In this document: positions 19,611 through 30,006 of the stretch, piece by piece
Layout of the letters: each line of letters begins with the position of its first letter
How positions within the stretch are numbered: position 1 is the first letter of the stretch
NCBI GenBank assembly: GCA_030760725.1
Contig: JASWHV010000016.1
Coordinates: 47,007,227 to 47,071,226, forward strand
Source: Neostapfia colusana
Lineage: Eukaryota; Streptophyta; Magnoliopsida; Poales; Poaceae
Length of the DNA: 64,000 nucleotides
Direction of reading: 5' to 3'
The notes under the pieces: model-generated
The model's database searches: none
What the model was told of the DNA's origin: nothing
Seen by the model: only the letters and a program-made list of their open reading frames with translations
Translations under genes and position numbers: made by a program

Positions 19611-22600
19611 ATGGCCGGAAGAGGAAAAGGACGTGCTGCCAACCCCGCCAACAACAATGATGAGGCATGCAACCCTCATCTTTCTGGAGGCCCGGACAGG
19701 GGTGGTCGCCGTGAAGAAGTTGATCCTCTCCACCAAATGCTGGAGAATCAAAATCAGCTTATCCAGAACTTGACTCAAGTGGTGGCCAACTTGCATCAAG
19801 TTCCACCTCCACAAGCTGCACCACGCCAACCAAGGTTGAGTGAGTTTCTAGGAACTCAACCTCCAAAGTTTGCAAGTGCTGCTGAACCTCTGGAGGCAGA
19901 TGATTGGCTGAAGACCATTGAAAGTAAGATGAGGATTATTCAATGCCAAGGGTATGAGAGGGTGCTGTTTGCCTCTCATCAATTGCAGGGACCTGCTGCT
20001 GATTGGTGGACCGCCTACGTGGCCGCCCATCATGACCCTGAGAACATCACTTGGGAAGAGTTCAAGCGTAGCTTCCGCAACCATTACATCCCAAGAGGTG
20101 AACTCAAAAACAAGAGGAAGGAATTTCTGGGACTGCAGCAGGGAAACATGACTGTGAGGGAATACCTCACTAAATTTACTCAACTGTCCCGTTATGCTCC
20201 ACGAGACATAGAGACGGATGAGCAGAAACAAGATTGTTTCGTGGAAGGACTTACCGCAGAGATGCAGTGTGCAATGTCCTCCAATGAGTATGAAAGTTTT
20301 CAAAAGATGGTGGACAGGGCGTTTGTGGTGGAAAGGAAGCTAAAGGCCCTGGAAAATGAGAATAAGAGGAAGGCGGGGTGGTCACATCAAGCCTCAGGGA
20401 GCAACACCCGCCCACGTCTGATGCAGCAACCTACGGGGCAGACAAGCCGTGCTGTGGTACCCTATTCAGCACCAAGAGGGTACAACCCAAACTACAGGCC
20501 ACCCGCAGCACCAGCACAGCCGCAACGTCAGTTTGTGCAGCAGCCTCGCCCCGCATATCCACCTCGACCAGCAGTGCAAGGACCCCCGAACCAACCCCAA
20601 GACAACAAAGGCCAAGCACCTAAGGTTGGGGTGCAATGTTTTATCTGTGGTGAAGTGGGGCACTATGCCCATAAGTGCCCAAAGAAGAAGCCTGCGCAGC
20701 CACAACAGCAGAATGTAATGAGAGGACGGGTGAACCACGTCACTATGGAGGAAGCACAAGAGGCGCCCGACGTGGTAGTTGGTAAGTTTCCTGCCAATTT
20801 ACACCTTGCAACTCTGCTGTTTGATTCTGGTGCTACCCACTCGTTCATTGCTCAAGGGTTTGTTAAGAAGCATGACCTAGCAACCACACAAATGAACCAT
20901 ATGCTAGCTGTAAATTCTCCAGGTGGAGAAATAAGGACAAGACAAGTGTGTCCCAAAGTGAGCCTAGACATTAATGGGGTAGTATTCACGGCTAACCTCA
21001 TAGTGATAGATTCACAAGGGATAGATATTATTTTGGGTATGGATTGGTTGACCAAACATAAAGGAATCATCCATTGTTCGACCAGAACGGTGGAACTAAC
21101 TCACCCCAGTGGCACCAAAGTAAAGTTCATAACGATACACGAGCCTAGGAGGGACATTAAATTAAATCAAGTGGAGGTAAAAGTTGAGGAAATCAGGACT
21201 ATCAGGGAATATCCAGATGTTTTTCCGGAGGAATTGCCAGGAATGCCTCCCGACCGTGACGTGGAATTCGCAATTGAGCTAGTACCGGGAACAGCCCCCA
21301 TATACAAGAGACCTTATCGAATGGACTCCAAGCAGCTAGAAGAGCTCAAGGATCATTTGAGAGAATTGATGGAGAAGGGGTATATCCGCCCTAGTTCCTC
21401 ACCATGGGGAGCTCCGGTGATATTTGTGCCTAAGAAAGATGGAACCCAAAGGTTATGCGTGGATTACCGTGCCTTGAATGAGGTAACCATCAAAAACAAG
21501 TACCCATTGCCTCGCACTGAAGACTTGTTTGATCAGTTGAGGGGAGCTTGTGTGTTCTCGAAAATTGATCTCAGGTCGGGGTACCACCAACTCAAGATAA
21601 GGCAATCAGATATTCCCAAGACAACTTTCGTATCTCGGTACGGACTGTATGAGTACACTGTCATGCCTTTTGGGCTAACCAATGCCCCGGCATATTTCAT
21701 GTACCTCATGAACAAGGTATTCATGGAATATCTGGACAAATTTGTGGTGGTTTTCATAGATGATATTCTCGTCTTCTCCAAAAATGAAGAAGAACATGAG
21801 AAACATCTAAGGTTGGTGTTACAGAGGCTGAGAGAACACCAACTATATGCCAAGTTGAGCAAGTGTGAGTTTTGGCTGAAGAGAGTTCCCTTTTTAGGAC
21901 ATATAATCTCGGAGGGAGGAATCTCCGTAGATCCCGCCAAAATCAAAGATATCCAGAAGTGGAAAACCCCTGAAAATGTCGGGGAAGTTCGAAGCTTTTT
22001 GGGATTGGCTGGATACTATCGACGGTTTATTGAGGGATTCTCCAAGATCTCGAGACCTCTCACCAAACTGTTGGAAAAGGGAATCACATTCACCTGGACA
22101 CCACAGTGCGATACGAGCTTTCAGGAGCTAAAGAAGAGATTGACAACGGCCCCAGTGCTGGTTATGCCAGATATGCAGAAGAATTTCACAGTGTACTGCG
22201 ATGCCTCTGGAAATGGGTTGGGATGTGTTCTCATGCAAGAAGGACATGTCGTGGCATATGCATCCCGGCAGCTTCGGAAGCACGAGAAGAACTATCCTAC
22301 ACATGACCTAGAACTAGCTGCAGTGGTACACGCGTTGAAAATTTGGAGGCACTATTTGATGGGGAAGAGGACAGAGATATATACGGATCATAAGAGTTTG
22401 AAGTACATATTCACACAACCAGATCTCAACCTCAGACAAAGGAGATGGTTAGAGCTAATCAATGACTTTGATATAGGCATCAACTATCATCCCGGGAAAG
22501 CAAACGTCGTGGCCGATGCTTTGAGTCGGAAAGTGCAGGTCAATAAGTTGACTTTGAAGGACATGCCTGCAGAATTGAAGGACGAGGTTATAAGGCTCAA

Positions 22601-24080
22601 TCTATGTCTAGTAAATAGTGGTGAAGCCATAGCCATGGAAGTAGACTCCACACTCGAGCAAGACATACGCGAGGGCCAAAAGAATGATGAGAAGATACAA
22701 GAGATCAGACAACTCATTAAGGAAAATAAAGCTCCTGGTTTTAGAGAGGATGAACAGGGAACGGTGTGGCACGGGAAAAGGATTTGTGTGCCAGAAGTAA
22801 AGGAGATCCGTGAATTAATTTTGAAGGAGGCTCATGATTCTGACTATTCCATTCATCCTGGGAGTACGAAGATGTACCAGGATCTCAAAAGCAGGTATTG
22901 GTGGTATGGCATGAAGCGAGATGTCACGGAACATGTTGCCCTATGTGACACATGTCAGTTGGTGAAAGCAGAACATCAACGACCCGCGGGATTATTGCAA
23001 CCACTCAAAGTGCCTGAATGGAAATGGGAAGAAATCAGCATGGATTTTGTCGTGGGATCGCCTAGGACCCAATCCGGGTATGATTCAATATGGGTCATTA
23101 TTGATAGGCTAACCAAGGTAGCTCATTTCATTCCTGTGAAAGAAAGCTACAGCGGATCCAAATTGGCAGAATTGTACATGTCAAGGATTGTGTGTTACCA
23201 TGGAGTGCCAAAGAAGATAGTGTCGGACCGAGGGACACAGTTCACCACGAGGTTTTGGCAAAAGTTGCATGAAACCATGGGAGCCCATCTGAATTTCAGC
23301 TCTGCCTATCATCCCCAAACTGACGGGCAGACAGAGAGAACCAATCAGATCCTTGAAGATATGTTAAGGGCATGTGCACTCAAAAACAATAGGAGTTGGG
23401 ACAAGAACTTACCGTATGCGGAGTTTTCCTATAACAACAGTTATCAAGCTAGTATGAAGATGTCACCGTTTGAAGCTTTGTATGGAAGGAAGTGCAGAAC
23501 TCCCCTATTTTGGAACCAAACAGGAGAAAGCAAAGTGTTTTGTCCAGAAGTGCTACAAGAAGCCGAGGCGAAGGTGAGGGAGATTCGCAACAACTTGAGG
23601 ATAGCACAGACACGCCAAAAGAGCTATGCCGATGTACGAAGAAGAGAGCTCGTTTTCAACGTGGGAGACTATGTTTATCTCAAGGTGTCCTCTATCAGAG
23701 GACTTCGTCAGTTCAAGGTGAAAGGGAAGTTGTCACCTCGATACATCGGACCCTTTCAGGTTTTGGAAAGGAAAGGCGAAGTGGCGTACCAACTAGAGTT
23801 ACCGGCTCATCTATCGGACGTGCACGATGTATTCCATGTGTCACAACTCAAGAAATGCCTGAGGACGCCTGAAGAGGTGTTACCCATGAATGAAGTGGAT
23901 GTAGCTGAAGATTTGTCTTATGCCGAGCAACCATACAAGATTTTGGAGACAATGGAACGCCTCACCAGAAACAAGAGAATCCGGATGTGCAAGGTGCAGT
24001 GGAAGCATCACTTAGAAGAGGAAGCTACCTGGGAACGGGAAGATGAGCTCAAGGCACAATTTCCGGAATTGTTTTCTTAG
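19611..24080 (+). CDS. gag-pol: Intact chromovirus gag-pol polyprotein (B)
   Basis: A single open frame of 1489 codons encoding the whole Ty3/gypsy polyprotein. Domains in order: gag with a retrotrans_gag-type core (about 80-240) and a CCHC knuckle CFICGEVGHYAHKC (Cys343, Cys346, His351, Cys356); aspartic protease with FDSGATHSF (Asp405); RT with CVDYRALN, SKIDLRSGYHQ and FIDD (Asp717, Asp718); RNase H with YCDASGNGLG (Asp864) and TDHKSLKY; integrase with an HHCC-like zinc region ending CDTC and the triad Asp1145, Asp1206, Glu1242 (35 residues between the last two); and a C-terminal chromodomain ending WKHHLEEEATWERED. The order RT-RNase H-integrase marks Ty3/gypsy and the chromodomain marks a chromovirus. 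The start is fixed by the matching ATG in A and C. All catalytic residues I can check are present, so B may be capable of autonomous transposition. Confidence 0.93.
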   Translation: MAGRGKGRAANPANNNDEACNPHLSGGPDRGGRREEVDPLHQMLENQNQLIQNLTQVVANLHQVPPPQAAPRQPRLSEFLGTQPPKFASAAEPLEADDWLKTIESKMRIIQCQGYERVLFASHQLQGPAADWWTAYVAAHHDPENITWEEFKRSFRNHYIPRGELKNKRKEFLGLQQGNMTVREYLTKFTQLSRYAPRDIETDEQKQDCFVEGLTAEMQCAMSSNEYESFQKMVDRAFVVERKLKALENENKRKAGWSHQASGSNTRPRLMQQPTGQTSRAVVPYSAPRGYNPNYRPPAAPAQPQRQFVQQPRPAYPPRPAVQGPPNQPQDNKGQAPKVGVQCFICGEVGHYAHKCPKKKPAQPQQQNVMRGRVNHVTMEEAQEAPDVVVGKFPANLHLATLLFDSGATHSFIAQGFVKKHDLATTQMNHMLAVNSPGGEIRTRQVCPKVSLDINGVVFTANLIVIDSQGIDIILGMDWLTKHKGIIHCSTRTVELTHPSGTKVKFITIHEPRRDIKLNQVEVKVEEIRTIREYPDVFPEELPGMPPDRDVEFAIELVPGTAPIYKRPYRMDSKQLEELKDHLRELMEKGYIRPSSSPWGAPVIFVPKKDGTQRLCVDYRALNEVTIKNKYPLPRTEDLFDQLRGACVFSKIDLRSGYHQLKIRQSDIPKTTFVSRYGLYEYTVMPFGLTNAPAYFMYLMNKVFMEYLDKFVVVFIDDILVFSKNEEEHEKHLRLVLQRLREHQLYAKLSKCEFWLKRVPFLGHIISEGGISVDPAKIKDIQKWKTPENVGEVRSFLGLAGYYRRFIEGFSKISRPLTKLLEKGITFTWTPQCDTSFQELKKRLTTAPVLVMPDMQKNFTVYCDASGNGLGCVLMQEGHVVAYASRQLRKHEKNYPTHDLELAAVVHALKIWRHYLMGKRTEIYTDHKSLKYIFTQPDLNLRQRRWLELINDFDIGINYHPGKANVVADALSRKVQVNKLTLKDMPAELKDEVIRLNLCLVNSGEAIAMEVDSTLEQDIREGQKNDEKIQEIRQLIKENKAPGFREDEQGTVWHGKRICVPEVKEIRELILKEAHDSDYSIHPGSTKMYQDLKSRYWWYGMKRDVTEHVALCDTCQLVKAEHQRPAGLLQPLKVPEWKWEEISMDFVVGSPRTQSGYDSIWVIIDRLTKVAHFIPVKESYSGSKLAELYMSRIVCYHGVPKKIVSDRGTQFTTRFWQKLHETMGAHLNFSSAYHPQTDGQTERTNQILEDMLRACALKNNRSWDKNLPYAEFSYNNSYQASMKMSPFEALYGRKCRTPLFWNQTGESKVFCPEVLQEAEAKVREIRNNLRIAQTRQKSYADVRRRELVFNVGDYVYLKVSSIRGLRQFKVKGKLSPRYIGPFQVLERKGEVAYQLELPAHLSDVHDVFHVSQLKKCLRTPEEVLPMNEVDVAEDLSYAEQPYKILETMERLTRNKRIRMCKVQWKHHLEEEATWEREDELKAQFPELFS

Positions 24081-24111
24081 AAACACCAATCTCGAGGACG
24101 AGATTTCTTTT

Positions 24112-24125
24112 AAGGGGGGTAGAGC
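24112..24125 (+). other. Polypurine tract of chromovirus B
   Basis: AAGGGGGGTAGAGC immediately before LTR3, like the tract of A. Confidence 0.85.
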
Positions 24126-27100
24126 TGTAACACCCCAAATTTTTAGTCAAAACCCAAATTTTGATTTAAAACCCTAAACCATGTTCAGAGGGGAATTTAG
24201 AAATTTTTGGACGTGTTGCATGTTTTGCAAAAATTCAAATTCAAACTGGAATTCAAATTATACCCAAAACAGAAAAGAAATGGAAAAAGAAAAAGGAAAT
24301 CGGGAAAAAACTGGCCAGTGGGCCGAAACCGCCAGCCGGCCCAGCAAACCCCCGCGCCAGCCCGACCCCGCACGCGCCGCGCTGCCCCTCGCTGACGGGT
24401 GGGACCCACATGTCATCCCTAACCCCGCGACCCCGGACTCTCTCCCGCGCGCGCGATCGCAACCGATCGGGAAACCCGTTCCCGCAGCCGAATTCCGGTC
24501 CCAGCGGACTCCAACTCGATCACAACAGACCCACCGCCCTCCCCCGGCTATAAAAACCCCCGATCCGATCAGTTTTTCCCACGCGATCGCCGATTTTCAC
24601 TCCGGTGAGCACCGAGACTTTGCCGGCGAATTCTGGCCGATCTAAGCTCGGAAACTCTGATCTAACTCGCTGGTCTTGATCCACCGCCTCCGGGGAACTT
24701 TGCAGGTGCAGAAAACCCGAAGACTTACGGTGTAAACTCAGCGCCGACGAGCTTCGCCGTGGTTTTGCCTCGGACCTCGCCGCCGAGCACTTTCCAGGAC
24801 CCCCGAGCTCGAGAAAACCCCCGAGGTGAGATCCCTGACCTCCCCTCTACCGATCTAGGCCATTAGATCACAGTTCTAGGCAGAATTCTCGAGGATCCGA
24901 AACTTTCCGGCGAGATCGCCGCTTCCCGCCGCCGTGCGCCGCCGGCAGCGCCGCCCGCGCTCGATCAGAGCGACGTGGCCGCTTGTGCGCCGTTTATTTT
25001 GAATCGCACGGTAGACTTTAAAACCCCGCGTACCGGTTCGATCTTATAATCTCAGCCGTCGGTTTAAAATCGGACGGTCCACGTCGACCCCGCGTTATAA
25101 AGACTGGAGTTCTTACGTGCTACCCCCTGGGGTTCTCTAGAATTGAGAGCTAGCCCCGGAAACTTCAGATCTAGCCCCTGGAACTCCAGAAAATCATGTA
25201 AATTCATTTAAAAATCAGTTTTAGCCCCTGGACTTAATAGAAATTAAGAAAAACACCTCTGATAAGTGTAGCTAGACCCCTGGAAATTATGAAAATAATA
25301 TTATAGACTCTGTAATGGGATGAGTTTACTTTTTAACCCTGTTTAGTATTTAATTTAGAAAATTTAATATGTAACTAGTGTTTAAAAATTAAAAAGGGGG
25401 ACAAACATAATTGTCAAAATTAATTAAAAACTTTTTCAGTACTTAGAAAACTTTGGAGTGAGATAAAAATATATTTTTGGGCTGAAATAAATCTTTTTCA
25501 TCTATTATTCACATTTATTAGTATAGGGACACATTTTTAAGTAAAGAATAGCTATAGAAAAATAGGGAAAATAATTATGAAATAGTACACATCAGAAGCC
25601 AAGGTCAAAATATGTTATTAAATTATTTAGGACCAGAACCTATACTGTTTAGGTGATGTGTATTACTAATTTCATAATAAAATACACAATTATGCATAGG
25701 AGTATAAAAAATGATAAATGGAGTTTTTAAAATCCAAAGGGTTCAGTTTAGGGTTGGTAGAAATTATGAAGGCACATATGGGGAAGAAAAATACTTTTCA
25801 TACACACTTGGTAGTAAAAAGGTGTAGTAGTTGAATATAAGAAATTTATTGGAAACCCATATAAATAGTATGTAAGTATAAATGTGGACAAAAGTAGGAA
25901 TCATATATACATGGTTAAAAGTGCATGCAAGCCACAACTTAACACACATAAAGTAACCACAACACATATAATGGTAAAGAACTTTTATAAATATGAATGT
26001 GTGGTTTGTATGAAGTAGAGGTGTGAACTATGTCTTATGATTGTTGTTTTCCTTTTGCTATGTGTGATGGTATGAAGTAGAACCTGTTCAAGAGCAAGTT
26101 ATTCCTTTCCATGATCAGGACTACCCATTTCAAGAGCAGCAAGAAGGAGGCAAGTGTCCTTGACCACTTTGATCCTATGCTAGGATGTGTAGATAGAATT
26201 ATTTGCATTGTCAAGTTAAATATGAAACCCATGCTAGGAAGTTTCCCTAGAATTGCATTACCTTGTTTCCTTGAAGCTTGGGTTGGGATTTATTTTGTCA
26301 TGTCATTTATTTACATGCATATGCTTAGCCATGCTTAGAACGGGATATTTGGGATATGAAAGCATCAGTTTATTATACCATACTCTTGAATGAGCTATTG
26401 TGAGTTATGTAGAGGTAGGGATCAAGGCAAGTTGGATGTTTTTGGTTGTGTGCTGGGTGCACGAGACTTGGGTTTGTGTTTAGTACTTGCCTGGATCCTA
26501 AGGACCGGTTCATGGAGCATGTAACCCGGCTTTACAGTGCCAACCACATGCTGAGATGGGGCAGCTTGGCCAATTAATAAGGTGTATCCCCGGCGTAGTA
26601 TGGGTGTGTTGGATGGTGCGGGGAGTAGGTGTCAGCTGGACTACCATATGAACCGCAAGGCTCAAGAGGGGGCCACTGCAGCTGGGTTGGAGCCTCTTGT
26701 ATGCTGTTATGGGTGAAACCTCAGTGGGCCCATGCTCGTCGGGAATCCCTTTGTAAAGGCTTCGTAGTGATCTCTTGGCCGCACACCTGGGAAGTGTGAA
26801 TGTGGATCGTAGCCACTGGCATAATGGAGGTTCTTTTAGTCCACCCGGCAACGGGGGATGAAATCACTACTTGTGGGTACAGTGGTACAAACTCTGCAGA
26901 GTCAAAACTGTCTTGACAGCCGTGCTGACGGTTAAGAGCGGCCTGGACTTATTCATGATTAGAGGAGTGATGGTTGTGGATGTTAAGCGGGGAGCTTAAC
27001 ATTGGAAACGATGTTATGGTTATTTGGTTATGATGATGGGATGGGAGATTGGGACCATTTCACCTGTGTAGTAATGTAGGTGCTTAATAAGCTAAGGTGA

Positions 27101-27544
27101 TAGGTATTAATTGCGTAGTGCTTTAACCATGAGTTCAACCTTTCCTTGTTCTAGCCATGCATGATATGATTTTCCCACACTTGCTGAGTACCATTGGTAC
27201 TCAACCTTGCATATTTGATGGTTTATATTGCTGCTCAGGTCAAGATAATGAGGTGGTGTATAATGACCAAGACTTTGGACCCGAGGAAGGCTTTTAGGTT
27301 CATGAAGACCCCCCGGGCAATGCCTGTGATGGAGCCCTAAATAATAATATTCCGCTGCTAGTTTATTTACTTGTGATGAAGCATTAGTGTCCATTGAGAC
27401 ATTTGCGATGTAAGACTTATTTATATTCGACACCTGGCTTGTAATAAATGATTCTTCACTATTTGTCATCACATGTATGAGAAAATGATCCTGGCATACA
27501 TGTGATATTCACTTGGTTGTTCTTCGGAAAAACCGGGTGTGACA
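24126..27544 (+). mobile_element. 3' LTR of chromovirus B (LTR3)
   Basis: LTR of 3419 bp, from TGTAACACCC to GGTGTGACA. Near its start it has a small duplication-like difference from LTR1 and LTR2 (CCAAATTTTTAGTCAAAACC), and different bases across the first 500 bp. Downstream it is almost the same as LTR2. TATA box at 24549-24555, hairpin at 27185-27203. The leader frame is broken by a TAG. It is followed directly by D gag sequence CTCAGTCAGCG. Confidence 0.92.
24549..24555 (+). promoter_or_regulatory. TATA box of LTR3
   Basis: TATAAAA in the GC-rich block. From a 3' LTR this promoter would read outward into element D. Confidence 0.6.
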
Positions 27545-28670
27545 CTCAGTCAGCGACCCAGCAGTGGATTCGCGAGGTAGACCGTCTCGTCGTCGCCGCC
27601 GCAAACCCTCGACTCTGTCAGGGACGACGCCCCGGCCAACCGGCTGTGTCGCTGACGCGCACGCCAACGGTTGACAGGCAGACAGCGGATTCCAGCTCCA
27701 CCAGGCTCCCGTCGACGGACCTGAGGATAGAGCTGGAACGATGCCACTTGGGCCAAGATGCCCGAGTGTTCCTCGAGCGACGACGAGAAAGGCATCGCAG
27801 CCAAGAGGCCGGCGACAGCATGATGTCTGCGTCGACCCTGCCTGAGGCGCAGACTTTCGCCACGCGAACTCTGCCCCAGGCATACGCCACGCAGCATATG
27901 TCACAGCCATATGCCCTGCAAACGGCGCCACCGGTCTATGGCGCAGCCTTGCCCATACCGGGGTACACTGTGCCAGCAGCGAACCAAGCGTTCGCGGCAC
28001 CTATGCTTGCAGCGATAGGAGGAGGATGTACGGCCCTAGCGCCCCACCTTCGCTTCGCGAGGTGGCCGCGCAAATTTCGGCCGCACCTGCCCGAGAAGTA
28101 CGATGGCAGCGTCAACCCGGCGGAGTTCCTCCAGATATACTCCACCGCCGTCCTTGCTGCAGAGGGGGATGAGGCCGTCATGGCAAACTACTTCCCCGTC
28201 GCCTTGACGGGCCCAGCCCGGTCTTGGCTCATGAACCTCCCCCAGGGTTCCATAACCTCCTGGGGAGAGCTCTGCCGGCAGTTCACCGCCAACTTCGGCA
28301 GCTCCTACACCGAGGCCTGGCACGGAGCTCAACCTCCATGCCATTCAACAACAACCTGGAGAGACGCTGCGCTCCTCCATCCAGCGGTTCTCCCAGGTAC
28401 GCAACACCATCGCGCACATTCAAAGTGCTTCTGTGGTGGTGGCGTTCTGGCAGGGTGTCCGGGACGAGAAGATGCTCGAGAAGTTGGCCACCAGGGAGGT
28501 GCAAGACATATTGGAGCTCTTCAGCCTGGCGGACAAGTGCGCCAGAGGAGAGGACGGGCGTCATTGCCACTCACTGCTAGCCTCCGAAGCCGGAAGGCAG
28601 CCCGAAGATGGCGGAGTCCAAGCTGAGCTCCCGACCACGTCAGACAGTCAAGAGCCAAGCACTGACTGAC
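27545..28670 (+). pseudogene. Element D gag remnant
   Basis: Collinear with the gag of G (54016 on) and the reversed gag of E. It has an N-terminal linker (TRLPSTDLR), a Pro/Ala/Gln-rich stretch (QAYATQHMSQPYA) and a retrotrans_gag core (KFRPHLPEKYDGSVNPAEFL, PARSWLMNLP, SWGELCRQFTANFGSSYT). One extra base near 28311 shifts the frame in the core. The rest (VVAFWQGVRDEKMLEKLATREV) reads in another frame to 28669. The open frame begins at an ATG inside the chromovirus LTR (27502), which is accidental. The true gag start was lost with the deleted leader. At about 28640 gag is joined directly to RNase H sequence, so the knuckle, protease and RT are absent. Confidence 0.85.
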
Positions 28671-29776
28671 TACATGGTCAGGTGGACACCACCACCAAGA
28701 ATCCTAGGGGGGGCCCTAAAGATGGAGAACCAGAGCCCCGAGCATCGGTCTTCACCGAGCCCCACTGGACGTTCTACCTCGACGGCGTGCTGCTCCTCAT
28801 GCCAACGTGGGAGCGGTTTGGGTACCTTGGACCTGTGCCATGTACCGCGCGCCGACGACACCGTCGCCAACAACCTGACAGCGAAGGTCTCCACCGGAGC
28901 CCCGGAGCTCCAAGGAGTCTTCGAAGGTACGTTGCCGCGACTCACAGCCCGGAGTGCCGACCGGGCGAAGGGGGCGAGATCAGCACCTCGAAGCTGGCGG
29001 TCCCGGCGGCCATGCAGCCATGGTGATAGCCAAAGGATCGTATGCGCCTTGGGGACTCCGTGCTACCCAGAGCCCAAGATCCAGAAGCTCAAGTAGTCCC
29101 GATGCATGGACCATGGAGGTCTGGGACTCCTTGAAGGACATCCTTCCTGATGAACGTGCATTCGCTGAATGGATTGTGCGGATGGCTAAGTGCTACGCGC
29201 TGGTATCTTTACTGGCGTGGCGCCACGGCATCCTATTGTGGTGCATAACCCAGGAGGAAGGCTGCGACCAGCTCGCAGTAGTCCACGGAGGCTAGTGCTG
29301 GGAACGCTCATCGTCCCGCACGCTGGTCGGTAAAGCCATCCGGCATGGCTCCTACTGACCGAGAGCCACCTAGACGCCGTCAAACCGGTTAGGAGATGCA
29401 ATGCGTGCCAGGTCCACACCAAGCAAACCCACACAACTGGTGCAGACGCCGCACCCAAAGCCGTCGGGGGATGCTGGCTCCTCTATGTCGAGGGCCAGCC
29501 GGACTTCCCAGGGCCGGGTCACGGGAATTACCCTTCTACATGGTATGCGGGGCCGAAGCCATGCTTCCCCCTGAGATCGCCATGGGGGTCCCCCCGTGTC
29601 CGAGCGTACGACGAAGCCACACAGGACCCGCTCTACGTGAGGACATCTACCTCGTCGTTGAGGCAAGATGGCAAGCCACGCTCCGGATCGCACGGAACCG
29701 GCGAGCCCCAGCGCTACCACCACCGTTCCATGCATGGGAGCCCAGGACAGGCGCTCCGAAGCTACCCCAGTAAGTT
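28640..29776 (+). pseudogene. Element D pol remnant, heavily deleted
   Basis: It begins in the last part of the first RNase H (KSQALTDY), jumps through a second RNase H missing about 33 bp at the catalytic DGS and about 230 bp in the middle, and passes to the linker before integrase (SPDAWTMEVWDSLKDILPDE). A broken zinc region follows (CNACQVHTKQTH-like). It then skips the integrase D,D,E core and resumes at PFYMVCGAEAMLPPEI. Against the sister copy G, about 2.8 kb is missing at the first joint and about 0.4 kb at the integrase core. It cannot encode RT or integrase, so any movement would need proteins from a relative such as E or G. Confidence 0.8.
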
Positions 29777-30006
29777 CACCATGCTTACTTAGGTGTTTAT
29801 TTAAATTACGCATTAATTTATATGATCACCTCCCCACGCTCTAGACAGTGTACATCCATTGTACACTCGGTTCCCCTTTCCTGCTCTCATGCATAGTCGA
29901 TATTTGCCATCCTACCGAAGGCGGTAGTGCTTGGGGTACCTGCCAGAGGCCCGAGGGTCTTTTGGACCTCCCAAGGTAAGGGTGCTGTACCGCCAGCTGG
30001 TCTCCT
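29777..30006 (+). other. Element D 3' noncoding region, left part
   Basis: AT-rich then mixed sequence after the pol remnant, with no reading frame. It contains a perfect inverted repeat AGTGTACA/TGTACACT (29847-29854 and 29860-29867, loop TCCAT). It continues at 42621 beyond chromovirus C; CTCCT at 30002-30006 is the duplicated target of C. Confidence 0.6.

Larger units (their letters stand above)
5749..27544 (+). mobile_element. Tandem chromovirus array: LTR-A-LTR-B-LTR
   Basis: Three same-orientation LTRs (5749-9089, 14902-18312, 24126-27544) enclose two complete internal regions, A (9090-14901) and B (18313-24125). Each internal region has its own primer site, ORF0, gag-pol and polypurine tract. 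The middle LTR serves both as the 3' LTR of A and the 5' LTR of B. The outer flanks do not match (ends ACCGG on the left, CTCAG on the right). The left flank is D LTR and the right flank is D gag. The middle LTR is a mosaic of the outer two (see findings). Confidence 0.9.

Noticed and set aside
5749..27544. The A-B array as a simple segmental tandem duplication
   Set aside because: A duplication would make A and B internal regions and LTRs equally related. LTR1 and LTR3 differ by many bases and indels while LTR2 is a mosaic, and D sequence is missing at the boundaries.
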